Positions 29,051-39,255 of a DNA stretch of 64,000 nucleotides are shown piece after piece. Within the stretch, counting starts at the first letter, position 1. The number at the start of each line of letters is the position of its first letter. Source of the DNA: Prochlorococcus marinus CUG1417 (GTDB taxonomy: Bacteria; Cyanobacteriota; Cyanobacteriia; PCC-6307; Cyanobiaceae); assembly GCF_017695975.1 (NCBI RefSeq), contig NZ_JAAORN010000002.1:496001-560000 (forward strand), given 5' to 3'. Below the pieces are notes generated by a model. That model did not search any database and was not told the DNA's origin. It saw only the letters and a program-made list of their open reading frames with translations. Made by a program: the position numbers and the translations under genes.

Positions 29051-31792
29051 ATGCAAGAAGATACGATAATTCAAAAGAATTTATTTGCAATTAGTAATGA
29101 AAATAATGACCAAAAAGAAATAACAAAAATTCCAGAAGATTTATCTTTGGAAGATTTAAAAAAAGAATCGCAAAAAAGACCTAGACAAAGAAAAAATTCA
29201 ACTAATTTAATAAATAAATTCAAGACTGATTTAATTTCAAATAACAAAAATATTTGCATCAATGAAGAATCTTATAGCTATAAAACAGTTTCAAAACTGA
29301 AATTAACTCCTGTAATAAAGCATTATGTCACTCTAAAAGAGGAAAATAAGGATAGGTTATTACTTTATAGATTAGGAGATTTTTTTGAATGTTTTTTTGA
29401 AGACGCTGTATTAATATCTAACCTTTTAGAAATAACTCTTACCAGTAAAGATGCTGGCAAAGAGATTGGTAAGATCCCTATGGCAGGCGTTCCCTATCAT
29501 GCAATGGAGAGATACTGTGCTGATTTAATTAAAAAAAATTATTCTGTGGTTATATGCGACCAATTAGAAAAAAGTTCTGGAAATTATGGTACTCCAATTA
29601 AAAGAGGAATAACAAGAATAATAACTCCAGGAACGGTTATTGAAGAGGGGATGTTGATTGCAAAGAAAAATAATTGGATTACTGCTATTTACTTATCAGA
29701 AGGAAACTCAAATGAATTTTATGAATGGGGCATATCAAAAGCTGATGTAAGTACAGGAGAATTAATAACTTTAGAAGGCCAATCTCTATCAAAACTATTT
29801 GATGAAATTATTAAATTAGATTCTTCAGAAATCATTGTAGGAAGCAATGAAGTAAGAAATTTATTAATCAAAGGTAATAGTCAAATTACATACACTGTTT
29901 CAGAAGAGACTAACTTTGGCATTAATGAAGCAAATTATCTAATAAAAAATTATTTCCAAATTGCAAACCTAGAAGGAATAGGACTTAAAAATTTAAAAAA
30001 TGCGACTAGATCACTTGGAGGTTTATTAAGTTATTTAGAAAAAATTAATCCTTCAGATTTTGATAAAGATTCTTCTGTAAAAATTTCATTAGACTTTCCA
30101 CAAATTCAATTTGGTAACAACAAATTAATTATTGATTATCAAACTCAAAAAAACTTAGAAATCAAAAATACACAACGAGAAAACAACTATGTAGGTTCGC
30201 TACTATGGAGTATTGATAGAACTTATACTTGCATGGGCGCAAGGTGTTTAAGAAGGTGGATAGATTCACCCCTATTAAACCTTAATGAAATTTATAAAAG
30301 ACAAAATATAATTACAAACTTTATTGAATCTAAACAATTACGTATTGATACCCAAAATTTACTTAGAGCAATGGGGGATTTAGAAAGACTTGCAGGTAGA
30401 GCTTGTGCAGGTCATGCAAGTCCCAGAGACTTAATTGCAATAGCTGAAGGTTTAAAAAAATTGCCTAGACTAAAATCCATAATTGAATTATTCAAATATG
30501 ATCTCCCAGATTGGACTGATCAATTAAAAAATATTGATGAAGGACTCTTAGAATTAGCTGATACTATAAGTTTTAAACTGATAGAAAATCCTCCTCTGAA
30601 TATTAGTGAAGGAGGCATGATCCACGATGGTGTTGACCATATATTAGATGGTTTACGCAATTTAATGGATGATTACTCTGAGTGGCTAAATAAAGAGGAA
30701 TTAAAAGAAAGGAAAATTAGCAAAATTTCAAACCTAAAAATTCAATTTCATAAAAATTTTGGTTACTACATTTCTATAAATAAGTCAAAAGTTAATTTAG
30801 CTCCCCAACATTGGATCAAAAGACAAACACTTACTAATGAAGAGAGGTATATCACTTCAGAAATTAAAAGTAAAGAAAATAAGATTTTCCAAATAAAAAC
30901 TAGAGCTTCATCGAGAGAATATGAAATTTTCTGCGAATTAAGAAATATAGTTGCTGAAAAAACAAAACAAATAAGATCAATCGCAAAATCCATAGCATCT
31001 CTTGATGCATTGCTTGGTTTATCAATTACTTCAGTAGAAAACAATTTTATAAAACCTTCGTTAATACCAATAAATGATTCAATGACAAAAAATAGTACAA
31101 AAATAATCGCAGGAAGAAATCCAATTGTAGAGCAATTATTAAATGAAAAAAAGTTTATAGCAAACGATATCTCTTTTGAGGAAAATCAAAAATTAATTAT
31201 ATTAACCGGTCCCAATGCAAGCGGAAAAAGTTGCTTTATAAGGCAACTTGGTTTAATACAAATTCTCGCACAAATTGGTAGCTTTGTTCCTGCTACTAAT
31301 GCTGAAATCAAGATTGCAGATAGAATTTTTACAAGAATTGGGGCGGTTGATGATCAATCATCTGGGCAATCAACATTTATGGTGGAAATGTCTGAAACTG
31401 CATCAATTCTAAATCAGGCAACTTCTAGCTCACTAGTTTTACTTGATGAGATAGGTAGAGGAACATCTACTTTTGATGGCCTTTCAATAGCTTGGTCTGT
31501 AAGCGAGTATCTTGCAAAAAAAATTAAATGTAACACTATTTTTGCTACACACTATCATGAGCTGAATTATTTAAAAAATTCAAATAAGAATATACAAAAT
31601 TTTCAAGTATTAGTAGAACAAAATAAAGATCAGCTAATTTTTAGTCACAGGATTGTTAAAGGGGGCTCAAACAAAAGCTATGGTATAGAAGCAGCTAAAT
31701 TAGCAGGAGTTCCAAAAGAAGTTATAGAAAAAGCAAAATCAGTTTTAAATTCTTTAGAAAATAACAACAAGTTAAATAAAAATATTGATTAG
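29051..31792 (+). CDS. mutS: DNA mismatch recognition protein MutS
   Basis: Recognises base mismatches and small loops. The 913-residue protein has the mismatch-reading domain with the Phe-x-Glu motif in GDFFECF (about residue 112-118), the connector, lever and clamp domains, and the ABC-type ATPase with Walker [10 protein letters not shown] (about 719-727). The signature is in STFMVEMSE, Walker B is [16 protein letters not shown], and THYHEL follows. About 80 extra Lys/Asn/Glu-rich residues precede domain I, and no internal Met would remove them. No mutL is in the window. It is divergent from psbZ. Confidence 0.96.
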   Translation: MQEDTIIQKNLFAISNENNDQKEITKIPEDLSLEDLKKESQKRPRQRKNSTNLINKFKTDLISNNKNICINEESYSYKTVSKLKLTPVIKHYVTLKEENKDRLLLYRLGDFFECFFEDAVLISNLLEITLTSKDAGKEIGKIPMAGVPYHAMERYCADLIKKNYSVVICDQLEKSSGNYGTPIKRGITRIITPGTVIEEGMLIAKKNNWITAIYLSEGNSNEFYEWGISKADVSTGELITLEGQSLSKLFDEIIKLDSSEIIVGSNEVRNLLIKGNSQITYTVSEETNFGINEANYLIKNYFQIANLEGIGLKNLKNATRSLGGLLSYLEKINPSDFDKDSSVKISLDFPQIQFGNNKLIIDYQTQKNLEIKNTQRENNYVGSLLWSIDRTYTCMGARCLRRWIDSPLLNLNEIYKRQNIITNFIESKQLRIDTQNLLRAMGDLERLAGRACAGHASPRDLIAIAEGLKKLPRLKSIIELFKYDLPDWTDQLKNIDEGLLELADTISFKLIENPPLNISEGGMIHDGVDHILDGLRNLMDDYSEWLNKEELKERKISKISNLKIQFHKNFGYYISINKSKVNLAPQHWIKRQTLTNEERYITSEIKSKENKIFQIKTRASSREYEIFCELRNIVAEKTKQIRSIAKSIASLDALLGLSITSVENNFIKPSLIPINDSMTKNSTKIIAGRNPIVEQLLNEKKFIANDISFEENQKLIILTGPNASGKSCFIRQLGLIQILAQIGSFVPATNAEIKIADRIFTRIGAVDDQSSGQSTFMVEMSETASILNQATSSSLVLLDEIGRGTSTFDGLSIAWSVSEYLAKKIKCNTIFATHYHELNYLKNSNKNIQNFQVLVEQNKDQLIFSHRIVKGGSNKSYGIEAAKLAGVPKEVIEKAKSVLNSLENNNKLNKNID

Positions 31793-31822
31793 ATCATAGG
31801 CAAGTTTATAAGATAAATACTT

Positions 31823-32446
31823 TTAAATAGATTCCCTCAACAAAGCGTTAACAGCAGCAGCTGCCATAGCAGCACCTCCTCGAGTTGAATTCAAAACAAT
31901 TCTAGGAAGATCTGTAGAAATCAATTTGTTTTTGCTTTTTTCTACTCCAATAAATCCGACGGGCATTCCAATAATTAAACTAGGGAAATCTTTTGCATTA
32001 TCTAAGATATCAATCAAATACGTTAAGGCTGTTGGCGAACTGCCAATAACTACAATAGGTGATTTTATCCCAGAATTTTGAACAGATAATTCTTTCCAAC
32101 CTTCAGTTAAGCCATATGCAGTTTTAGTTAATTTTGCCTCTTTATTCTCTTGAAACCAACTTCTTGCTGAAAAGACTTTATTCCTATTAGTATTTTCTGC
32201 CATTGATTTTATAGCTGCTGCTGCCATATCGGTATCAGTTAAAATAGGAGCTCCATTTTTAAGCGCCTGAAGGCCCTTTTTACAGGCACCTTCACTAAAC
32301 TCAAGAAGATTTTGAACAGAAAAATCTCCTGAAGTATGAATTAATCTTTCTAAAACTTTATTTTCCAAATAATTTAGATCATTTTCTCCTACATGAGATC
32401 TTATAAATCTGATGCTTTCCAAAAAAATTGGATGATCAATAACCAT
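31823..32446 (-). CDS. cobH: Precorrin-8X methylmutase CobH
   Basis: Moves the C-11 methyl to C-12 to form hydrogenobyrinic (or cobyrinic) acid in corrin synthesis. The 207-residue protein has the catalytic His in RLIHTSGDFSV, the TDTDMAAAAIK block, VIGSSPTALTYL and the PRIVLNSTRGGAAMAAAAVNALL C-terminus. The organism thus appears to make a cobamide; in marine picocyanobacteria this is known to be pseudocobalamin. It stands alone, convergent with mutS and divergent from holA. Confidence 0.95.
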   Translation of the reverse strand: MVIDHPIFLESIRFIRSHVGENDLNYLENKVLERLIHTSGDFSVQNLLEFSEGACKKGLQALKNGAPILTDTDMAAAAIKSMAENTNRNKVFSARSWFQENKEAKLTKTAYGLTEGWKELSVQNSGIKSPIVVIGSSPTALTYLIDILDNAKDFPSLIIGMPVGFIGVEKSKNKLISTDLPRIVLNSTRGGAAMAAAAVNALLRESI

Positions 32447-32504
32447 TAAATTTAATTTATGTTAAAAATAAACATAGTTATTATATGATTTTTATTGAGC
32501 GATT

Positions 32505-33506
32505 ATGCCAATACAAATATTATGGGGTAATGATCTAAATGCTCAAAATACATTTATTCGGAAATTAATTGATAAGGAAGTATCCAAAGAATGGAAAGCA
32601 ATAAACGTAACTAATCTAAATGGAGAAGATGATGAACAAGTAAAAAAAGCTTTTGATGAGGTTCTTACACCTCCTTTTGGAGATGGATACAGAATAGTTA
32701 CATTGAAAAATAATCCAATTTTTAATGCAAAAAATGAAAATCTAACAAGTAAATTTCAAAAAATCCATAACAATATACCTCAAAATACTTATTTCGTTTT
32801 ACAAAATACAAAAAAACCAGACTCAAGACTAAAGAGTACTAAATTTTTACAAAAACTTATCAAAAATAATTTAGCCAAAGAAAAATCATTTTCTTTACCA
32901 GAAATCTGGGACTATGAGGGACAAAAAAGATTCTTAGAAGATACAGCAAATGAAATGAGTATCAAAATTGATAAAAATGCAGCTGAATTAATTATTGAAT
33001 CTGTTGGGAATGATAGCTTTAAACTAATAAATGAATTAGCTAAGGCAAAAACATACCTAACAGCAGTCGCAAGTGATTCGAATTCACAACTTTTTCTTAA
33101 AAGTATTGATGTAAAAAAAATATTTTGTGATCATCGATCCAACATTTTCAAAATCATTGATCTTCTCTTACAAAAAAACATTAATGAAAGCCTCATCGAA
33201 ATAAATTATTCCTTACAGAAGGGAGAACCTGCTTTAAGATTAAATGCAGGCTTAATTAGTCAAATCAGAATTCATACCATTGTAAAATTAGCAGTTAATT
33301 CAGGAAGTGATAATGCAGAAAAGATTTGTAATCTTTCGGGAATTTCTAATCCAAAAAGAATTTTTCTCGTTCGAAGGAAAGTAAAAAACATATCGCAAAA
33401 ATATTTAATTAATTTAATGAGTAACTTATTAGATATTGAATCATTACTAAAACAAGGTAATAATCCTATGAATGTTTTTACCGAGAATTTAATAAATTTA
33501 AGTTAA
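32505..33506 (+). CDS. holA: DNA polymerase III delta subunit
   Basis: The wrench of the clamp loader, which opens the beta clamp. The 333-residue protein follows the HolA layout: a degenerate N-terminal ATPase-like fold without Walker motifs (MPIQILWGNDLNAQNTFIRKL, NTYFVLQNTKKPDSRLKST) and a C-terminal helical collar domain with FKLINELAKAKTYL. DnaX, the motor subunit of the same complex, is encoded at 47040. lysC follows 39 bases downstream. Confidence 0.9.
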   Translation: MPIQILWGNDLNAQNTFIRKLIDKEVSKEWKAINVTNLNGEDDEQVKKAFDEVLTPPFGDGYRIVTLKNNPIFNAKNENLTSKFQKIHNNIPQNTYFVLQNTKKPDSRLKSTKFLQKLIKNNLAKEKSFSLPEIWDYEGQKRFLEDTANEMSIKIDKNAAELIIESVGNDSFKLINELAKAKTYLTAVASDSNSQLFLKSIDVKKIFCDHRSNIFKIIDLLLQKNINESLIEINYSLQKGEPALRLNAGLISQIRIHTIVKLAVNSGSDNAEKICNLSGISNPKRIFLVRRKVKNISQKYLINLMSNLLDIESLLKQGNNPMNVFTENLINLS

Positions 33507-33545
33507 CCAAATTATAAGTTTAAAAATTTACATTATGATTTAAAT

Positions 33546-35306
33546 ATGGCTTTACTAGTAAAAAAATTTGGCGGTACTTCTGTCGGTGATATTAAAAAAA
33601 TTCAAAATATTGCAAGTAGCATTTGTCAAAGTAAAGAGGCAGGAAACGAAATTGTCGTGGTTGTATCTGCAATGGGGCAAACCACAGACGATTTAAATTG
33701 TTTAGCGAAATCAATTAGTAAAAATCCCAATCGAAGAGAATTGGATATGCTTCTCTCAACTGGAGAGCAAGTAACCATAGCTCTTCTATCAATGGCATTA
33801 AACGAATGCGGAATACCTGCAATTTCAATGACCGGTAGCCAGGTTGGAATCATTACTGAATCAATACATGGGAAAGCGAGAATTCTCGATATTAAAACAG
33901 AGAGAATCCAGAACTATATAAACCAAGGTTTTGTAGTTGTCGTTGCTGGATTTCAAGGAACATCATTAAGTCATACGGGATCAATGGAAATTACAACTCT
34001 TGGTAGAGGTGGTTCAGATACCTCCGCTGTAGCATTATCAACAGCTTTAGGAGCTGAAACTTGCGAAATTTATACAGATGTTCCAGGGGTTCTTACTACT
34101 GATCCAAGAATTGTACCTAATGCAAAACTCTTAGAAGAAATTAGCTGTGAAGAAATGCTTGAGCTTGCAAGCGTTGGTGCTTCAGTTCTGCATCCAAGAG
34201 CAGTAGAAATTGCTCGCAATTATGGAATTAAATTGTGCGTCAAATCAAGCCAAAGTGACTCAAATGGTACTCTCCTGGCGAGTCAAATCCAACCTCTCCC
34301 GCTAAAAAGAGGAAGCTTAGAATTAACAAAAACAGTCAATAGTCTTGAAATATTAGAAAACCAAGCAATATTCAGTCTCTCAAACATTCCTGATAGGCCT
34401 GGGATTGCTGCACAAATATTTGAAAAACTATCAGAAGCAAGTATTAATGTAGATTTAATCATACAAGCTACAAATGATGGAAATAATAACGATATTACAT
34501 TTACTGTTAGTGAATTAGAAGTTAAAAAAACTGCAGAACAATGTGAACTTATAACTAGTCAATTAGGAGGAGAATACAATTTAAAAACAAACATGACTAA
34601 ATTGAGTATTCAAGGAGCAGGCATTATGGGTAGACCAAGTGTTTCGGCCGATTTATTTGATACTTTATCTCAAGCAAATATAAATGTCAGATTAATAGCT
34701 ACTAGTGAAATTAAAGTCAGCTGCGTAATTGAAATTAATAATATACCAAAAGCTATTAGATTTATTTCTGAGAAATTTAAGTTATCCGATACACAAATAT
34801 TTATTAATCCCATCAACGAAAAACAAGATCTACCTGAAGTGAGAGGGATTGCATTAGATAAAAACCAAGTTCAAGTAAGTTTTCGAAAACTACCTGATCG
34901 TCCAGGTGTAGCAGCATCAATATGTTTAGCATTAGCTGAAAATAATTTACTTTTCGATACGATCGTGCAGTCTGAAAGAATTTCCTCTCTAAAAACTAAG
35001 GATATTAGTCTTACAATGAATAAGCAGGATAGAGAAAAAGCTAACTTGGTTTTTGAGGTCTTAACAAAGAAATTACCCGGTTCATACATTGAAGATGGTC
35101 CTGCAATAGCCAAAGTAAGTACTGTTGGAGCGGGAATGGCATTTAAAGTTGGAACTGCTGGAAAAATATTTAGAGCACTGGCTAACCAAAATATCAATAT
35201 TGAAATGATTGCCACTAGTGAAATTAGGACTTCGTGTATTGTCTTAGAAAAAGATTGTGACAAAGCAGTTCATGCGATTCATAATCATTTCGAATTAGAA
35301 AAATAA
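33546..35306 (+). CDS. lysC: Aspartokinase with four ACT domains
   Basis: Phosphorylates aspartate, the first step to lysine, threonine, methionine and diaminopimelate. The 586-residue protein begins with the amino-acid kinase domain (VKKFGGTSVGD at 5-15, TTLGRGGSDTSAVALSTALGAE). It continues with two tandem pairs of ACT domains (about 270-430 and 440-586), each pair with an FSLSNIPDRPGIAA or FRKLPDRPGVAA start and an IATSEI(K/R) element. Four ACT domains, rather than two, are typical of cyanobacterial enzymes and suggest feedback control by more than one amino acid. asd and dapA, the next steps, lie at 41318-43248. Confidence 0.97.
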   Translation: MALLVKKFGGTSVGDIKKIQNIASSICQSKEAGNEIVVVVSAMGQTTDDLNCLAKSISKNPNRRELDMLLSTGEQVTIALLSMALNECGIPAISMTGSQVGIITESIHGKARILDIKTERIQNYINQGFVVVVAGFQGTSLSHTGSMEITTLGRGGSDTSAVALSTALGAETCEIYTDVPGVLTTDPRIVPNAKLLEEISCEEMLELASVGASVLHPRAVEIARNYGIKLCVKSSQSDSNGTLLASQIQPLPLKRGSLELTKTVNSLEILENQAIFSLSNIPDRPGIAAQIFEKLSEASINVDLIIQATNDGNNNDITFTVSELEVKKTAEQCELITSQLGGEYNLKTNMTKLSIQGAGIMGRPSVSADLFDTLSQANINVRLIATSEIKVSCVIEINNIPKAIRFISEKFKLSDTQIFINPINEKQDLPEVRGIALDKNQVQVSFRKLPDRPGVAASICLALAENNLLFDTIVQSERISSLKTKDISLTMNKQDREKANLVFEVLTKKLPGSYIEDGPAIAKVSTVGAGMAFKVGTAGKIFRALANQNINIEMIATSEIRTSCIVLEKDCDKAVHAIHNHFELEK

Positions 35307-35313
35307 GTTCTTT

Positions 35314-37353
35314 TTAATTGTTTCTTGCCAATTTTTGTCTTAATTTTTTGATTCTATCCCTCAAATTTGCTGCTTCTTCAAAATTTAACTCTTTTGCAGC
35401 GTCTTTCATTTTAATTTCTAACTTTTCTATTAAGTCAGGCAATTCTTCGAGCAAACATTGATTATCACTGGAATTGAGAATTGCGTCAGTTTTGTTATTA
35501 ACTATATTTATTAAATCTTTAGATAAACCACCAGCATCTAGTTTTCTGGAAAGTTCTAGAAAAGATAATATTGAATTTTCTATTTTTTTGCCTGCAGGTT
35601 TTGGAGTAATACCATTGATTTGGTTATATTTTTTTTGAATAGTTCTTCTTCGATCAGTTTCAGATATTGCTCTTTTCATTGAATCTGTGAAGTTATCTGC
35701 ATAAAGCAAGGCAACACCTTCAACATGTCGGGCAGCTCTACCTATTGTTTGAATCAATGACCTTTCAGCTCTCAGAAAACCTTCTTTATCAGCATCTAAA
35801 ATGGCGACTAAAGATACTTCTGGAAGATCTAGTCCCTCTCTTAATAAATTAACTCCTACCAAAACATCATATTCGCCCATTCTAAGGTCTTGAATAATTT
35901 CAATTCTCTCAATTGAGTGGATTTCGGAATGCAAATATCTAACTCTTACTTTATTTTCAGATAAAAAATCAGTTAGATCTTCAGCCATTCTCTTAGTAAG
36001 TGTCGTCACAAGCACTCTTTGATTCTTTTCAGCTCGAATTCTTATTTCAGATAACAGATCTTCTATTTGGCCTTCACTAGGTCTTACATCAATTACCGGG
36101 TCTAATACCCCAGTTGGTCTTATAACTTGCTCAATAAATTCACCTTCACATTGATCTAATTCCCATTGACCAGGAGTTGCACTTATAAATAATGTCTGTT
36201 TTGATTTTTCCCAAAACTCTTCACATTTTAAAGGTCTATTATCTGCAGCACTTGGCAATCTAAAACCATGATCTATTAACACTTTTTTTCTAGATTGATC
36301 ACCATTGTACATCGCATGAAGTTGAGGACATGTTACATGACTCTCATCAACTACCAACAACCAATCTTTGGGAAAGTAATCTATTAAGCATTCTGGTGGT
36401 GAACCTTCCTCCCTCCCTGATAAATGACGAGCATAATTCTCAACTCCATTACAATAACCAACCTCTTTAAGCATTTCTAAATCATATTTTGTACGTTGTT
36501 CTAGACGTTGAGCCTCTAATAATTTTCCTTCGTATGTAAATTTATCGAGTTGAGTTTTTAATTCACTTCTAATTGCACTTATTGCACTCTCAAGTCTTTC
36601 TTTTGGAGTCACAAAATGCTTCGCTGGGTAAACGCTAACTTGTTCTAAACTTTCAAGTATTTCTCCTGTAGTAGGGTCAACATATCTAATAGCCTCGACT
36701 TCATCACCAAATAACTCAATTCTTATTAATCTATCTTCATAAGCTGGACCGATTTCTAAAACATCACCTTTAATTCTGAATCTACCTCTAGTAATTTCAA
36801 TATCATTTCTAGTATATTGATTTTCAACAAGAGACCTCAAAGAAGAACGTAGATTTATTGATTTTCCCACTTCAAATTTAACTGCAGCTTTTAAATACTC
36901 ACTCGGTATACCAAGACCATAAATACAACTTATTGAGGCTACAACAATTACATCTTTTCTTTCAAATAATGAGCGTGTTGCAGAATGCCTAAGCATATCT
37001 ATTTCTTCATTAATTGAAGCAGTTTTGGCTATGTAAGTATCACTTACAGGTACATAAGCTTCTGGTTGATAGTAATCGTAGTAAGAAATGAAGTACTCAA
37101 CTGCATTTTTTGGAAAAAATTCCCTTAATTCATTACATAGTTGTGCAGCCAACGTTTTGTTATGGGCTAAAACAAGTGCTGGTCTTCCTGTTTGTTGAAT
37201 TACATTGGCAATGGTAAATGTTTTACCAGTTCCAGTAGCTCCTAAAAGAGTCTGAAACTGTTTACCATTATTTACGCCTTTAACTAATTTTTTAATAGCT
37301 TCTGGTTGATCTCCATTTGGTTCGTAAGGAGCTTGAAGCTTATAGTGGTTCAT
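35314..37353 (-). CDS. uvrB: Excinuclease ABC subunit B
   Basis: The damage-verifying helicase of nucleotide excision repair. The 679-residue protein starts at an ATG at 37353 (MNHYKLQAP). It carries Walker A GATGTGKT (38-45), the beta-hairpin segment [22 protein letters not shown], the helicase motif GRAARH and a C-terminal UVR motif ([15 protein letters not shown]) for UvrC and UvrA contact. It is convergent with lysC with only 7 bases between stops. Confidence 0.97.
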   Translation of the reverse strand: MNHYKLQAPYEPNGDQPEAIKKLVKGVNNGKQFQTLLGATGTGKTFTIANVIQQTGRPALVLAHNKTLAAQLCNELREFFPKNAVEYFISYYDYYQPEAYVPVSDTYIAKTASINEEIDMLRHSATRSLFERKDVIVVASISCIYGLGIPSEYLKAAVKFEVGKSINLRSSLRSLVENQYTRNDIEITRGRFRIKGDVLEIGPAYEDRLIRIELFGDEVEAIRYVDPTTGEILESLEQVSVYPAKHFVTPKERLESAISAIRSELKTQLDKFTYEGKLLEAQRLEQRTKYDLEMLKEVGYCNGVENYARHLSGREEGSPPECLIDYFPKDWLLVVDESHVTCPQLHAMYNGDQSRKKVLIDHGFRLPSAADNRPLKCEEFWEKSKQTLFISATPGQWELDQCEGEFIEQVIRPTGVLDPVIDVRPSEGQIEDLLSEIRIRAEKNQRVLVTTLTKRMAEDLTDFLSENKVRVRYLHSEIHSIERIEIIQDLRMGEYDVLVGVNLLREGLDLPEVSLVAILDADKEGFLRAERSLIQTIGRAARHVEGVALLYADNFTDSMKRAISETDRRRTIQKKYNQINGITPKPAGKKIENSILSFLELSRKLDAGGLSKDLINIVNNKTDAILNSSDNQCLLEELPDLIEKLEIKMKDAAKELNFEEAANLRDRIKKLRQKLARNN

Positions 37354-37382
37354 CAAGCTAGTAGCTAAAGGATGTTGCTATA

Positions 37383-38159
37383 CTAAGAAATTTTTTCTCC
37401 AATTATTGAATTTTTCAAAGATTCTTTTAAGCCCCTAACAACCGCAATCATTGATATTAAATCATCTAATTTATTAACCACAGATCCAACGCCAACTGCT
37501 GAGGCTCCAGAAGATATTGCTAGTGGACAAGTTACTTGGCTTAATCCAGAGGCACTCATGATTGGTATATTCAGAGATTGTTTCTTAAATTCTTGATGAA
37601 TAGCATAGGTAGCTGCAAGAGTTGGTACTGATTTTTCAAAAAAACCTTGAATCCCTGGAGAGTAAGGAGCAGAACTAGTACCACCTTCTGTTTGAATAAT
37701 ATCAACGCCTTCTTCCACTAGCTTTACAGCAAGATCAACTTGTTTATCAATAGGCATAGTATGAGGAACAGTTACTGATAAAGGAAAATTAGGCAATAAA
37801 TCCCTCGTCTCTTTTGTAATGTTTAAAACTTTTTTATCTGAAAAATAAATGCCTTTTTCATAAAAAGTATCGTAATTTCCTATCTCAATTAATGATGCTC
37901 CTGCTTTTACACAATCTTGAAAAGATCTAGGCACTACTGAACTAACACAAACGGGTAGTGTTGAATTCTTAAGTGCTAAATCAACGAGTTCAGGTTTACA
38001 AGCAATATCGACAAGATCTGCCCCTCCTAATGAAGCAGCCTCAACAATTATTTTCACAGACTGAACATCGAAATTATTCAATCCTGAAATAACTTTGAGT
38101 AAGGATTTGCTTCTTAACTCTTCTTTGATTTTTTGTGGCAAAAGATTAATCAGACTCAT
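37383..38159 (-). CDS. ycf23: Ycf23/DUF561 family protein
   Basis: A 258-residue TIM-barrel-like protein of the Ycf23 family, conserved in cyanobacteria and encoded in some algal plastids, whose function is not established. The pattern GGADLVDIACKPELVDLA, SLIEIGNYDTFY, GVDIIQTEGGTSS and the phosphate-binding-like IPIMSASGLSQ and ASAVGVGSVVNKL is that of FMN- or phosphate-binding barrels. It lies 29 bases downstream of uvrB's start on the same strand, upstream of uvrB in transcription order. Confidence 0.82.
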   Translation of the reverse strand: MSLINLLPQKIKEELRSKSLLKVISGLNNFDVQSVKIIVEAASLGGADLVDIACKPELVDLALKNSTLPVCVSSVVPRSFQDCVKAGASLIEIGNYDTFYEKGIYFSDKKVLNITKETRDLLPNFPLSVTVPHTMPIDKQVDLAVKLVEEGVDIIQTEGGTSSAPYSPGIQGFFEKSVPTLAATYAIHQEFKKQSLNIPIMSASGLSQVTCPLAISSGASAVGVGSVVNKLDDLISMIAVVRGLKESLKNSIIGEKIS

Positions 38160-38244
38160 TTACTTAATGAATTTATTACCCGATTGTGACATTGTTTTAG
38201 TAAAACAGTGCATTTTTTAAAAAATATTATCTGAGCAACACAAA

Positions 38245-39255
38245 ATGACTGATAAAAAATTAAGTCAGAAAAATTGGTCATCATGGCATCATCAGCTTCA
38301 TAAGGAGATTCTTACCAAAAAAATATTTATTCCCAAAGGATCCAATATTTTAATAAGTGTATCGGGGGGTCAAGACTCAATGGCCTTATTAACCCTAATT
38401 AATGACCTAAAAAAACTACATAATTGGTCTATTAGTGTTTGGCATGGTGATCATCAGTGGCACGAAAAATCATCACTATATGCTCTTGAATTAAAAGATT
38501 ATTGCGAAGATAAAAATATTTCATTCTCTTTTGATCAAGCAAATAAAGAAAGTATTTCTTCAGAAGAAAAAGCACGAGAATGGCGATATGAAAAATTATG
38601 TGAAAGAGCCAAAACTTTATTAAATAAACACAAGCAAAAACATAATATTTATTTGTTAACTGGTCACACGAGTAGTGATAATGCAGAAACATTTATCCTC
38701 AATTTATCTAGAGGAAGCAATTTTGCAGGTCTGAGTAATATTGAGAGTAAAAGATTAATAGAAAATCAAATTTATTTAATAAGACCAATATTAATTTTCA
38801 GTAGGGAAGATACAAAACAATTTTGCAATGATATGAAGATCCCAGTCTGGGAAGATCCTACAAATTCAGATCTTAAATTAAAAAGAAATTTAGTAAGAAA
38901 AAAAATTATTCCTACCTTAGAAGTTATCTATCCTGGTTGTTCTGAAAGGATAAATAATTTTTCCCAAAAAATGAGCAAATACAATAATGAACGTAATGAT
39001 CTTAGTGAACTAGCTTATTTATATTGTAAAGATGTTAAGGGTATCGATAGGAATCTCCTAAATGGTATGTGTATTGAAGCGAGGTGCACAATTTTAAATA
39101 GATTTTTAAAAGAAATATCTGCAAAGCAATGTAGTTCTAAAAATCTGACAAAATTAGCAACTTCAATTTATGAAAAAAATAAAGGTCAAATTAATCTGCA
39201 AGAGTTTTTAAAAATTGTTTGGGATAAAAACTATATAAATTTTGAAAAAAGTTAA
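38245..39255 (+). CDS. tilS: tRNA(Ile)-lysidine synthase
   Basis: Converts C34 of tRNA-Ile(CAU) to lysidine so that it reads AUA. AUA is common in this AT-rich genome, which makes the enzyme important. The 336-residue protein has the PP-loop ISVSGGQDSMALL (37-49), the HGDHQWHEKS and GHTSSDNAETFILNLSRGS motifs, and RPIL. It is the short form lacking part of the C-terminal tRNA-binding domain of E. coli TilS. The 3' end overlaps the convergent RNase J gene by 4 bases. Confidence 0.95.
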   Translation: MTDKKLSQKNWSSWHHQLHKEILTKKIFIPKGSNILISVSGGQDSMALLTLINDLKKLHNWSISVWHGDHQWHEKSSLYALELKDYCEDKNISFSFDQANKESISSEEKAREWRYEKLCERAKTLLNKHKQKHNIYLLTGHTSSDNAETFILNLSRGSNFAGLSNIESKRLIENQIYLIRPILIFSREDTKQFCNDMKIPVWEDPTNSDLKLKRNLVRKKIIPTLEVIYPGCSERINNFSQKMSKYNNERNDLSELAYLYCKDVKGIDRNLLNGMCIEARCTILNRFLKEISAKQCSSKNLTKLATSIYEKNKGQINLQEFLKIVWDKNYINFEKS

